In this document: one piece after another, positions 1 through 8,083 of the stretch
Layout of the letters: every line of letters starts with the position of its first letter
Position numbering within the stretch: position 1 is the first letter of the stretch
Assembly: GCA_002321855.1 (NCBI GenBank)
Contig: DCMX01000196.1
Location: 15,263 to 30,703, forward strand
Origin: Fidelibacterota bacterium UBA1611
GTDB taxonomy: Bacteria; Fidelibacterota; Marinisomatia; Marinisomatales; UBA1611
Direction: 5' to 3'
Length of the DNA stretch: 15,441 nucleotides
Position numbers and translations under genes: made by a program
Notes under the pieces: model-generated
What the model was told of the DNA's origin: nothing
The model's database searches: none
What the model saw: the letters and a program-made list of their open reading frames with translations, nothing else

Positions 1-2
1 CG

Positions 3-239
3 TTCATCATATTTTTCTTGGTGATATTCGGAAGTGGTTTGATCATTGAATTCGGATTTTTTCCCATGACATTTGAGAAGGTATTGATTTGGTTGCCTTT
101 ATCTATTCCTGTTCGGGCATTGCGTTTCATTCTAGTAACTGGAATGATCGAATGGACATTAACCATCTCTTCCATCGCATTTTGTACTCTTTGGTCTCTA
201 TGTAATGGAATGTTACTACGGGAGAAACTTCGTCAATGA
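3..239 (+). CDS. C-terminal part of an unidentified membrane protein (5' truncated)
   Basis: The frame is open from the window edge and ends in TGA at 237-239, so the true start probably lies upstream; a TTG at 18 could serve only as an internal start. About 78 residues are visible. They form two strongly hydrophobic stretches, roughly residues 1-19 and 36-62 of the fragment, separated by a short loop, and end in a basic tail (LREKLRQ), which suggests a cytoplasmic C-terminus. I do not recognise the family. The stop codon overlaps the ATG of the next gene (ATGA at 236-239), so the two are likely translationally coupled in one transcript with alr. Confidence is moderate that it is a real gene, and nil for function. 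Confidence 0.55.
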   Translation, partial: FIIFFLVIFGSGLIIEFGFFPMTFEKVLIWLPLSIPVRALRFILVTGMIEWTLTISSIAFCTLWSLCNGMLLREKLRQ

Positions 240-715
240 TAGCTTATCTGTCTGGTGGAATGGAAAATGCGGATAATGAGGGTACAAATTGGCGCGCCGA
301 AATAACAACATGGTTGAAAGAATCACTTGATCACGATGTGATAGACCCAGTGATTGAATCAAGGAATTTGGTTAAAATACACCAGGCTGAGAATTATCGT
401 GATTGGAAAAAATCAGATCCAAACCGTTATAAATCATTTATACGATTAGCAATAGATCAGGACCTACGTGCAGTTATAAGTGGGACCAATTATCTGATAT
501 GCCTTTGGGATTCAAGCGTTCTTATGGGTGGGGGTACTCATGGAGAGGTCACAATGGCTTATTTTATTGGAAAACCTGTTTACCTGATAAACAAACTTTC
601 TCAAAAAGACCTCAGTGGCTGGATCATGGCCTGTGCCACAGAATCCGTATCAGATTTCGATGATCTGAAAAATATTTTGAAACAAAAGTATGGTCATGGC
701 GGCCATCGGACCTAA
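236..715 (+). CDS. Nucleoside 2-deoxyribosyltransferase-like protein
   Basis: The product is 159 residues. The N-terminus (YLSGGMENAD) resembles the first beta strand and loop of the nucleoside 2-deoxyribosyltransferase superfamily. Residues 75-118 fit the later part of that fold: an acidic segment (DQDLRAV), a hydrophobic strand (YLICLWD), then GGGTHGEVTMAYFIGKPVY, matching the family pattern of a Gly/Thr loop, a conserved Glu (here E104), a small-residue helix and GKPV. Known relatives cleave or transfer the glycosidic bond of deoxynucleosides or related N-glycosides, and E104 is the candidate nucleophile. The substrate cannot be told from sequence. The ATG overlaps the previous stop, with GGAG 11 nt upstream, and the 3' end overlaps alr by 26 nt, so co-expression with alr is likely. 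It is a soluble, cytoplasmic protein. Confidence 0.7.
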   Translation: MIAYLSGGMENADNEGTNWRAEITTWLKESLDHDVIDPVIESRNLVKIHQAENYRDWKKSDPNRYKSFIRLAIDQDLRAVISGTNYLICLWDSSVLMGGGTHGEVTMAYFIGKPVYLINKLSQKDLSGWIMACATESVSDFDDLKNILKQKYGHGGHRT

Positions 716-1811
716 GGCATTCATTCATTTAGACCGATTACGTTCCAATCTTTGGAACATTAGGCGCCATATAGGAGAGCGTCCACTCTTGTGCGTTGTC
801 AAGGCCAATGGCTATGGTCACGGAGCGATTCCAATAGCAAAAGCCATTTCCCGTGAACCAGGGGTTCATTTTGCAGTTTTTTCATTGGATGAAGCGCTAG
901 AATTAAGGAAAAACTCCATTAATAATAACATTTTGGTTTTTTCCCGGATGCAGCCAGAATATATTGAATTGGCCATTATAAATAATCTCATACTTAACTT
1001 GAGTTCCTTGGATGATATGGTGTATTTGAAAAGCCATTTTTCAAGATACGGTAAGTGTCCTCGTTTTCATATCAAATTTGACACTGGTATGACTCGGCTT
1101 GGGGTGAACATTTCTGACGCAGAACCTTTATTAGACAAGATTGCTTCATCCGAAGGCATTTATCCAGAAGGGATTTATTCCCATTTTGCAACGGCGGATG
1201 AAGGGGGTATTTCTTATGCCGAGTACCAATTATCCCAGTTCAATAGCGTGCTTGAAATGGCTAAAAAATATAATATTCATTTTAAATACGTTCACTGCTC
1301 CAATAGTGGTTCAATCTTGAATTTACCCCAATCCTATTTCAATATGGTCAGAGTTGGAATGTTGATTTATGGTGTTGCGCCATCTAAGGATGTGTCCATG
1401 GATATTGTGGTCGAACCAGTTATGAGTTTTTGTGGTTCCATCGTAGAGCTACGCCGTGTTCCAAGGGGTACGCAGGTTAGTTATGGAGGTATTTATTCTA
1501 CGAAAAAAGAAACAACGATTGGTGTGGTTCAAACTGGATTTGCTGATGGATTTCCCCGACCATGGTTTCAAAATGGCTTTGTAAGTTATAATGGTCAGGA
1601 TTATAAAATTGCGGGAAGAGTCTGCATGGATCAACTTATGGTGGATTTTGGTGATGAGACCCCAAATATTGGGGATGATGTATTATTTTTTGGGAAAAAA
1701 GACCTGGATCATTTGCCAGTTGAGAGTATCGCTGAATCGATTGGTTCAACTACGTATGTACTGCTTACAGCTATTAAAGGCCGGACAAAATATATACTGT
1801 TAAAAGATTAG
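690..1811 (+). CDS. alr: Alanine racemase
   Basis: This PLP enzyme interconverts L- and D-alanine and supplies D-Ala for peptidoglycan. At 373 residues it has the usual family length. The N-terminal TIM-barrel domain carries the PLP lysine motif VVKANGYGHG (K38). MVRVGMLIYG (R221) and the substrate region near residues 130-137 (KFDTGMTRLG) follow. The C-terminal domain has QVSYGG with the second catalytic base Y265, and GRVCMDQLMVD (M313, D314) at the active-site entrance. The family usually reads KADAYGHG where this protein has KANGYGHG. Two start codons are possible, ATG 690 and ATG 696. Both lie inside the preceding gene and neither has a clear Shine-Dalgarno, so translation coupled to the upstream gene is likely. 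It is the last gene before a convergent pair. Confidence 0.97.
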   Translation: MVMAAIGPKAFIHLDRLRSNLWNIRRHIGERPLLCVVKANGYGHGAIPIAKAISREPGVHFAVFSLDEALELRKNSINNNILVFSRMQPEYIELAIINNLILNLSSLDDMVYLKSHFSRYGKCPRFHIKFDTGMTRLGVNISDAEPLLDKIASSEGIYPEGIYSHFATADEGGISYAEYQLSQFNSVLEMAKKYNIHFKYVHCSNSGSILNLPQSYFNMVRVGMLIYGVAPSKDVSMDIVVEPVMSFCGSIVELRRVPRGTQVSYGGIYSTKKETTIGVVQTGFADGFPRPWFQNGFVSYNGQDYKIAGRVCMDQLMVDFGDETPNIGDDVLFFGKKDLDHLPVESIAESIGSTTYVLLTAIKGRTKYILLKD

Positions 1812-1819
1812 TTAAACTA

Positions 1820-1854
1820 TTTTATCTGGTACTTTCAGATAAAAAATAATTTTT
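1820..1854 (+). terminator. Weak intrinsic terminator candidate after alr
   Basis: A perfect 9-bp inverted repeat, TTTTATCTG at 1820-1828 and CAGATAAAA at 1836-1844, with a 7-nt loop, begins 8 nt after the alr stop. A short T-run (1850-1854) follows after an A-rich gap. The stem is A/T-rich and the T-run is displaced, so efficiency is doubtful. It sits between convergent genes, where a terminator is expected, and may act in both directions. Confidence 0.45.
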
Positions 1855-1897
1855 CTAGTTCAACTCTATAAACTAAAGCCGGGTATCGATAAACTTA

Positions 1898-2227
1898 TCA
1901 GGCTTCAGGTTCATCGGGGTTTCGAACCCACGATCTGCGGTTTTGAAATGATTGGATTTTCATATCTGCCCAGTCATTTATAATTGACTTGATCTGTGCG
2001 AGATGGTCAGGCTGGTCTGCAAGGGCAGATTCTACTGTGCTGATAAGAGTATCGCGTTCTTCACTAACTTCAGATGCTGTCCTATTATCATGTTTTGATA
2101 AGAAATCTCTTTCTTTTTCAGAGTCACTGCGTTGCGATTCAACTTCTTTCACTTGACCTTGGTTACTCCATGTGATAGCAAATCCAATAATGATCAAAAC
2201 GATAATTAAAATTATACCACTATCCAT
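1898..2227 (-). CDS. Small membrane-anchored, highly charged protein of unknown function
   Basis: The product is 109 residues. Residues 4-20 form one hydrophobic helix (IILIIVLIIIGFAITW) directly after a short MDSG start, suggesting an N-terminal anchor with the rest in the cytoplasm or periplasm. Residues 24-65 are rich in Glu, Lys, Arg, Ser and Asp and could form a short coiled coil. A second amphipathic helix (about 68-95) and an acidic tail (NPDEPEA) follow. I recognise no domain. It lies 6 nt downstream of the SLC13-type transporter on the same strand and is almost certainly co-transcribed with it. A role as an accessory or assembly subunit of that transporter is only a guess from position. 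Confidence 0.65.
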   Translation of the reverse strand: MDSGIILIIVLIIIGFAITWSNQGQVKEVESQRSDSEKERDFLSKHDNRTASEVSEERDTLISTVESALADQPDHLAQIKSIINDWADMKIQSFQNRRSWVRNPDEPEA

Positions 2228-2233
2228 AATATT

Positions 2234-3766
2234 TTAGCCCCCGATCATAATCGGTTGTATCCCTAATCCGACCCAGTAGAATATGATCATTACAATGATT
2301 ATCACCATTGCTGCCGGCCATGCAAAAGTGGCCATACGAATAAAATCCTTTGCATCTAAAAGGCCAGCCGAGTATACCACAGCGCTTGCAGGAGTACCTA
2401 TTACTAACCAGAATGCCATAGATGTAGCTATTGCCAGTGCTACACCAATGATTATAGGATTTGTTCCTGAACTAACTGCCATTTCTAGAACAACCGGCCC
2501 GATCACAGCAACGGTCGCACCAGCGCTCATCAGATTGGTCATTAATGCTCCAATAATTGCAACTAGTATCGCCAGGGGTAGACCAGATTCAATATTGAAT
2601 GTAGTTAATATACTGATCAAACTGTCCGCAAGCCATTTGGCTGCGCCACTTGATTTAAAGACCGCACCAAGACTAATTGCACCTGCATAAAGAACAATAA
2701 CACCCCAGCTAATATTCTTTTCATAATCCGCCCAAGATGTTAAACCAAGCAGCATAAATAGTACTGTGCCAGTCATTGCAACACCTCCTAGCCCGAGTGG
2801 AAACCCCAGAATGGGTTCTATCAGGTCTTTATCAGTTATCCATGCTATGATCATCAGCAGGGCGATGCCTGCGACCAACCACTGTTTTTGTGTCATTTTG
2901 CCATGTTTTTTCAAGTCTTTGCGCAGAGTCGATACAGCATCAGAAAGATCATCTACTTCTGGTTTATACAGCATAGGAAGAAGGAATGCAAAAAATAGTC
3001 CAAGGAAGACCGTGTAGAAACAGCCCAGTACCATCCATTGGATAAAACTGATCTCATACTCTGGCCCAAGGTTAGAAAGGAAGCCGATCATTATCGCATT
3101 TCTGGCACCGCCTGTTGGACTCATTGGTGCGCCAACCATACACCCGATGGCAATGGACATCATTAATAGTTTCCCAAGTTGAGGTGCAGACCCGATCTTT
3201 TTACATGTTAGTGTATAGAGAGCCATAGCGATAGGAACAAACATTGGAGCGATCGATGCTTCGCTGATAAACGCAGATGGGATCGCTGTTCCAACAAGAA
3301 TACCTAAAACGACATTTCGAACTTTAGTTCCGGACAATTGCATTACCACCATTCCAATTCTTTTATCCAAACCATATTTTACCATGGTTGCTCCCATGGC
3401 CAGTGAACCAGCAATGAACCAAACAGCGTCATGCGCATAGGTAGCAACGATCTTTGATGGGTGGGTGATTCCAAAGAACAGTTGAACTAATCCAATGAAA
3501 AGGGCGACTGCTGGCATTGGGAGTGCTTCAGTAGCAAAGAATACTGTACAGCAGCCAAGTAGAGCAATTATGATCTTCATATTGAATGCCTTACCGGCAA
3601 TCTCATCCTGACTCAGGTCCCCGAATATCTCCTGTGCTTTTATCAGCATGGATTCGGGAGTGGGCATTATTGCTACTAAAACGAAAACTAGGAGACCGAT
3701 CCCGAACCACTTATAATCCGTGGTCTTATCGAATCCACCTCCACCGGAATTTTCTTTTTCTGCCAT
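2234..3766 (-). CDS. SLC13/DASS family anion transporter with altered SNT motifs
   Basis: This 510-residue polytopic membrane protein fits the divalent anion:sodium symporter (DASS, SLC13) family by length, by its many hydrophobic helices and by its duplicated layout. FISEASIAPMFVPIAMAL (166-183) aligns with the first re-entrant hairpin, and NLMSAGATVAVIGPVVL (411-427) with the second. VGAPMSPTGGARNAIMIG (211-228) and IGTPASAVVYSAG (456-468) match the loops that usually read TPIGTPPN and TPPNAIVYSSG. Known members move dicarboxylates, citrate or sulfate across the inner membrane with Na+, or act as exchangers. Both signature SNT triplets are replaced here (SEA and SAG), so neither the substrate nor Na+ coupling can be assumed. 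The N-terminal 15 residues are polar and glycine-rich. It is the first gene of a two-gene minus-strand unit. Confidence 0.85.
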   Translation of the reverse strand: MAEKENSGGGGFDKTTDYKWFGIGLLVFVLVAIMPTPESMLIKAQEIFGDLSQDEIAGKAFNMKIIIALLGCCTVFFATEALPMPAVALFIGLVQLFFGITHPSKIVATYAHDAVWFIAGSLAMGATMVKYGLDKRIGMVVMQLSGTKVRNVVLGILVGTAIPSAFISEASIAPMFVPIAMALYTLTCKKIGSAPQLGKLLMMSIAIGCMVGAPMSPTGGARNAIMIGFLSNLGPEYEISFIQWMVLGCFYTVFLGLFFAFLLPMLYKPEVDDLSDAVSTLRKDLKKHGKMTQKQWLVAGIALLMIIAWITDKDLIEPILGFPLGLGGVAMTGTVLFMLLGLTSWADYEKNISWGVIVLYAGAISLGAVFKSSGAAKWLADSLISILTTFNIESGLPLAILVAIIGALMTNLMSAGATVAVIGPVVLEMAVSSGTNPIIIGVALAIATSMAFWLVIGTPASAVVYSAGLLDAKDFIRMATFAWPAAMVIIIVMIIFYWVGLGIQPIMIGG

Positions 3767-3855
3767 AATAGCTAATAAAATGTCGGATATTTTCTCACAC
3801 TATGCAAGAGGAAAGTGAATCATAAACTTGTTCAAAGAAGTTAATTTATAAGCCT
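3767..3855. promoter_or_regulatory. Divergent intergenic region expected to hold two promoters
   Basis: These 89 bp separate the divergently transcribed DASS and SSS transporter genes, so promoters for both must lie here or inside the flanking genes. I could not pair any convincing -35 and -10 hexamers at standard spacing on either strand. TTGTTC (3828-3833) and TTATAA (3846-3851) on the plus strand are only 12 bp apart. Neither gene has a strong Shine-Dalgarno. Shared regulation of the two transporters is possible, but no operator repeat is seen. Confidence 0.35.
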
Positions 3856-5247
3856 ATGTCTTCCATTGATTTAATAATCATTATCGTATTCCTGACCTTT
3901 TCCGCTGGAATAGGTATTTGGCTTGGAAGGACCAATAGAACCATGTCTGATTATTTTCTGGGTGGTCGAGATCTATCCTGGCCTATGGTAATGTTATCAA
4001 TAGTTGCAACAGAAACATCTGTTCTGACCTTTGTGAGCATACCTGGATTGGCATATCGGGAAGATTGGCGTTTTCTAAGCCTTGCCCTTGGATTTATCAT
4101 TGGTCGTGTTATTGTCAGCTTTTTGCTGTTAGGTGATTACATGCAGACCGGTGTTATTTCGATCTATGAATTTTTAGGGAAGACCTTTGGAAAGATTGTG
4201 CAGCGAACAGCATCCGGGATATTCCTAATTACAAGAGTGTTGGCAGATGGTGTGCGGTTTCTGGCAACAGCAGTAATTATTCAAGTTGTGACGGGCTGGT
4301 CATTGCCAATGTCCCTTATCATCATTGGTTCCACTACCGCCATTTACACCATATTCGGAGGTTTGCGCTCTATCGTCTGGGTAGATAGTTTTCAGTTCGG
4401 ACTCTATCTATTTAGTGGTGTAATAGTGGTAGGAACATGTTTATCACATATTGATGGCCAATATTTCATGATCTTCAGTTCACTTATCAAAGAAGGAAAG
4501 ACACAAATTTTCCATTTTACTCAAATAACAGATCCGTGGATGGTTGGGAATGCTGTTTTTGGTGGTATGTTTTTATCTGCAGCTTCACATGGAACGGATC
4601 ATATGATGGTCCAGCGGGTCTTGAGTACAGGCAATCTGAGAGCGGCCCGAAAAGCATTAATAGGTAGTGGTTTCCTGGTCTTTTTTCAATTCCTGTTTTT
4701 CTTGCTGGCCGGGTCACTGATGTATTTGTATATGGATGGAATTAACATTCAAAAGGATCGTGAGTTCGCTTTTTTTATTACTCACCATCTTCCGATCGGT
4801 GTTCGGGGTGTAATTATTGCGGGTGTCCTAGCGGCGGCAATGTCTACACTTAGCTCATCCATCAATGCATTGTCTTCTTCTACCATTATGGATTGGATGC
4901 AAGGAACAGACAGTTTAAAGTTGGCCCGGATTATCAGTGGATTTTGGGCCATCATTCTTATTACCGTCGCCATGATAATTGATGAGAGTGATGAAGCTAT
5001 TGTGATGGTTGGTTTGCAGATCGCGTCAGTCACATATGGGGGATTATTGGGGTTATTTATTTTGGCCAAATTAAAAGAGAGGCTCTATCATGTTAGTGTT
5101 ATTATTGGTTTGATCGCAGGAATGGGAACAGCTATTTTGATTAAATTTAACGATCTTCCATGGGTATGGATGATCCCTGTTTCATCAGCAATGGTGGTTG
5201 GCGTAACTATTATAACTGATCTATTCATCGATCGTGAAAAAATTTAA
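3856..5247 (+). CDS. Sodium:solute symporter (SSS family)
   Basis: This is a 463-residue inner-membrane transporter of the SSS (SLC5-like) family, which couples Na+ entry to uptake of sugars, amino acids, organic acids or similar solutes. Family hallmarks are SDYFLGGRDLSWPMV (31-45) followed by ATETS (51-55), IFGGLRSIVWVDSFQ (166-180), GTDHMMVQRVLS (246-257) and AAAMSTLSSSINALSSS (326-342); the last contains the serine pair of the conserved Na2 site. About 12-13 hydrophobic segments are visible. The 3' end overlaps the NamZ-like gene by 14 nt, so the two are one transcriptional unit and probably act on related substrates. Uptake of a MurNAc-containing product is a context-based inference; the sequence itself does not give the substrate. 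Confidence 0.9.
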   Translation: MSSIDLIIIIVFLTFSAGIGIWLGRTNRTMSDYFLGGRDLSWPMVMLSIVATETSVLTFVSIPGLAYREDWRFLSLALGFIIGRVIVSFLLLGDYMQTGVISIYEFLGKTFGKIVQRTASGIFLITRVLADGVRFLATAVIIQVVTGWSLPMSLIIIGSTTAIYTIFGGLRSIVWVDSFQFGLYLFSGVIVVGTCLSHIDGQYFMIFSSLIKEGKTQIFHFTQITDPWMVGNAVFGGMFLSAASHGTDHMMVQRVLSTGNLRAARKALIGSGFLVFFQFLFFLLAGSLMYLYMDGINIQKDREFAFFITHHLPIGVRGVIIAGVLAAAMSTLSSSINALSSSTIMDWMQGTDSLKLARIISGFWAIILITVAMIIDESDEAIVMVGLQIASVTYGGLLGLFILAKLKERLYHVSVIIGLIAGMGTAILIKFNDLPWVWMIPVSSAMVVGVTIITDLFIDREKI

Positions 5248-6541
5248 AGCACTGCTACCTATTTTTATTTTCTGGGCCAGCATCTTTGCGCAGGATCAGT
5301 TTAATAATGAGTTTGATTATTCACAGATTATTAAGGTTCCTGACCTCTCCTTTGTTAATCAAGTATACACAGGATTAGATATTTTGGAGCAGATGGATTT
5401 TCGTATTTTGGAGAATAAGACCATTGGGGTATTGTGTAATCAGACAGCGGTGAATAGGAATGGAAGGCATTTGTTAGAGCTCATAGGAACCCATAGTAAT
5501 ATAGAAGTAGCAGCAATTTTTGAACCTGAGTTTGGTCTTTGGGGTATTGATGACAAACGTACGAAACTCATTGGAAATGATCGGATCGATCCAGTGACCG
5601 GTGCCAAGATCTATAGTTTAATTGAAAGATCGGTCTACCCACCAGATTGGATCATGAGTGAGCTGGATATTGTTCTGATAGATATACAGGACACTGGAGT
5701 TCGTTATTCCACTTATATTCCATCCATTACAAAATTCCTCGAGTCTGCTAGTGACCATGAAGTTTCTGTGATATTATTAGACCGGCCTAATCCCCTTGGT
5801 GGTCTTAAGATCGAAGGCCCGCTTCCTAGAACCGAATATCAATCGTATGAAGCCTATCATCTACTACCAATTCGTCATGGACTGACCATTGCTGAGATTA
5901 TTATAATGGTCAATGAGATGGGTTGGGTAAAGGACCTGAAAAGGGCAAACTTAATGATCGTTCCTATGGCTAATTGGACCCGTGATCAATACTTTGATGA
6001 TACAAAATTGCCTTGGAAGAAACCTGCACCTTATATAAATGATCTTCATACGCTTCTGATGTTTTCCGGTCTAGACCTATTCAGAGGTACGAACATCAAT
6101 GTTGGTTTTGGCACAGATCACCCATATCTCTGGTTTGGGTCACCATGGTTGGCTGCCGGTTATTTTTCAGAAAAACTCGATCGATTAAAACTTCCTGGAG
6201 TTGAGTTCAAGGAAGTGACCTATAGACCAGTGGGATCACCATATTATAATCGTGTCCCGCAGTATGATGGTCGATCCTGCAGTGGTCTGGAGATTATTAT
6301 CACGGATCAAGACCTGGTCAAACCCGTTGAAACAGCGACAACCATAATTACTTTAATGAATCAGCTCCATCCTAGAGAGTTCCAGTGGAGAGGTCATGAT
6401 TACATCGATAAATTATTTGGGTCTGATATGTTGCGAGTTTTTGTGGCACAGAAAAAACCACCTTCGTATCTGTCACCACAATGGATGCATGATGAAATGA
6501 AGTTCAGTGAGTTTCGAAAGAGTTTTTTATTGTATAATTAA
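5234..6541 (+). CDS. NamZ-like exo-beta-N-acetylmuramidase family protein (DUF1343)
   Basis: NamZ enzymes release MurNAc from the non-reducing end of peptidoglycan fragments. Family motifs appear in order: IGVLCNQTAV (64-73), FEPEFGLWG (96-104), IDIQDTGVRYSTYI (149-162), LLDRPNPLGG (181-190), IRHGLTIAEI (213-222), FRGTNINVGFGT (283-294), and a C-terminal domain with DKLFGSDMLR (392-401) and the usual end SFLLYN. Glu99 of the PE(H)G motif is kept, but the His after it is Phe, and the family's EGTNxSEGRGT reads RGTNINVGFGT, so activity may differ. The GTG start at 5234 overlaps the symporter gene and gives a good signal peptide (KKFK, hydrophobic core, cleavage near FA/Q 19-20), placing the protein in the periplasm. 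The length of 435 is normal for a signal-bearing member. Confidence 0.85.
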   Translation: MKKFKALLPIFIFWASIFAQDQFNNEFDYSQIIKVPDLSFVNQVYTGLDILEQMDFRILENKTIGVLCNQTAVNRNGRHLLELIGTHSNIEVAAIFEPEFGLWGIDDKRTKLIGNDRIDPVTGAKIYSLIERSVYPPDWIMSELDIVLIDIQDTGVRYSTYIPSITKFLESASDHEVSVILLDRPNPLGGLKIEGPLPRTEYQSYEAYHLLPIRHGLTIAEIIIMVNEMGWVKDLKRANLMIVPMANWTRDQYFDDTKLPWKKPAPYINDLHTLLMFSGLDLFRGTNINVGFGTDHPYLWFGSPWLAAGYFSEKLDRLKLPGVEFKEVTYRPVGSPYYNRVPQYDGRSCSGLEIIITDQDLVKPVETATTIITLMNQLHPREFQWRGHDYIDKLFGSDMLRVFVAQKKPPSYLSPQWMHDEMKFSEFRKSFLLYN

Positions 6542-8079
6542 TGGGGAATTTTTTTTTACTTCTAATTATTTTATCTCCTTCCATTGGGCAGATCCTACCA
6601 ACAGTACCGCGAAATGTGTTCAGGCTCACCTTAGAAGATTACTCAGCTGATTCTGAATGGGATCTGAAAGATCAAGAGTTCGATCTGCGTGGTATAGGCA
6701 AAGCCTATTACGACCATACCACAAAAAATGATACAGGATATTTTTCTGCTTCACATGACCTATATCATATGGGCGATCATTCCATCGACAGTGTCCATAC
6801 TGTTGAATCTTACTTAAATGAGTTTAATGAAGCATATGGGACAGATCTTCCAGTGTTTGGTATAAATGGATATGGTGACTTCGATACCACAAAACAGATC
6901 ATGGTATCAGGAATATTCTCAGAGTCAAGAAGACGGAAGGAATCAGGTCGACGATATAGAATAGATTACGGAATGTCCGACCAGGTCACACTGACCCTCA
7001 AGGTACCCATAGTTAATTCATTAAAAGAAAAATATAATGTAAGTGCTACTGCGGATCCTATAGATGGGATCAATGACCTGATCATTTACCATGAAACATC
7101 CAAGGCGCACATAGACTCATTTTTTCAGACAAGTACTTATACTGGTCTATCGTCAGGCCGACGAGACACGCTTCAATCGATATATGATGATTATTATAGT
7201 GCTGATGGGGATCATTCTATTCTATGGGCTCTCTATTCCCAGAATGATCCATTGGGCAATGGATTTATCGATCCGCGATTTTTTTCTCAAGAGATCGGTA
7301 AGGATACAGTTGGCCTTTCAGATCTTAAGAATTATTATTTTCCATTGGAGAGAAATGGATCTGGGGTCAATGATATCTCGATCGGTGTAACTATGCTTTT
7401 GAGGGGTTCACCAGTTTGGTCACAGATGCACAAAGGGGCACTTTACGGAAAACTATTCGTATCCATTCCCTTTGGCTATACGATCCAGTCTTTTTCTGAT
7501 GTAGGTTCAAAGCAATTCAAACAACTGAACGTTGGTGCTGGCGTGACCCGATGGACCCTTGGGCTGTTTGGGGGTTATACTCAAGTTAAAAAATTTCGTA
7601 CAAGATTATACGCATCTCTTGATATAGAAGGCAGTGCATCAGAATTATTAAATACGCCGATCAGTATTTTTTCAGGAGTACATACGAACCCTGATTCAAT
7701 AGTCAATAGAGTAGGTAATAATTATAAGTTCAAGGAAGGAAAATGGTTGAAAAGTTTAGCTGGCTTTGAGATTCAACCAAGATCAGGAAGAACACTTTTT
7801 AAAATAGAATTTCAAAATATATCGAAAGGTCAAGATATATTCACAAGTAAAGATCAATATTGGGATTCATGGATGAAAAGTCACAAAGGGTTTGATTCTG
7901 CTTGGAATCGATGGGATATTCGAACTGAAATCTGGTTTTTGAATTCTAATTCGATAAAACGTATTGGGCCATTTTCATTTGATATAGTCTTTGGAGCTCA
8001 ATTTACTATTAATTCAAAATATACCTATGATGGGAACCAATTGTTTGCTGGCCTGACAACATATTGGCAAGGGTGGTAG
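6541..8079 (+). CDS. Probable outer-membrane beta-barrel protein, family not identified
   Basis: The 512-residue product begins with a hydrophobic signal peptide (residues 3-16, likely cut after IG or GQ near 16-17) and ends in an aromatic residue (TTYWQGW, W512), as many outer-membrane barrel proteins do. From about residue 125 onward it shows repeated short amphipathic strands alternating aromatic and polar residues, with Asp/Asn/Gly-rich loops: a pattern like porin-type channels, loosely like the MetA-pathway phenol degradation family. Residues 20-120 are more polar and may be a plug or periplasmic part. The ATG overlaps the previous stop by one base (TAATG), and the gene lies between NamZ-like and MFS genes. 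A channel for the substrate of this locus is a reasonable inference. I recognise no exact family. Confidence 0.65.
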   Translation: MGNFFLLLIILSPSIGQILPTVPRNVFRLTLEDYSADSEWDLKDQEFDLRGIGKAYYDHTTKNDTGYFSASHDLYHMGDHSIDSVHTVESYLNEFNEAYGTDLPVFGINGYGDFDTTKQIMVSGIFSESRRRKESGRRYRIDYGMSDQVTLTLKVPIVNSLKEKYNVSATADPIDGINDLIIYHETSKAHIDSFFQTSTYTGLSSGRRDTLQSIYDDYYSADGDHSILWALYSQNDPLGNGFIDPRFFSQEIGKDTVGLSDLKNYYFPLERNGSGVNDISIGVTMLLRGSPVWSQMHKGALYGKLFVSIPFGYTIQSFSDVGSKQFKQLNVGAGVTRWTLGLFGGYTQVKKFRTRLYASLDIEGSASELLNTPISIFSGVHTNPDSIVNRVGNNYKFKEGKWLKSLAGFEIQPRSGRTLFKIEFQNISKGQDIFTSKDQYWDSWMKSHKGFDSAWNRWDIRTEIWFLNSNSIKRIGPFSFDIVFGAQFTINSKYTYDGNQLFAGLTTYWQGW

Positions 8080-8083
8080 CGTA

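Noticed and set aside
2283..3017. Plus-strand open frames opposite the DASS transporter gene
   Set aside because: They are antisense to a well-supported membrane protein and have no motifs; long shadows are expected opposite hydrophobic coding sequence.
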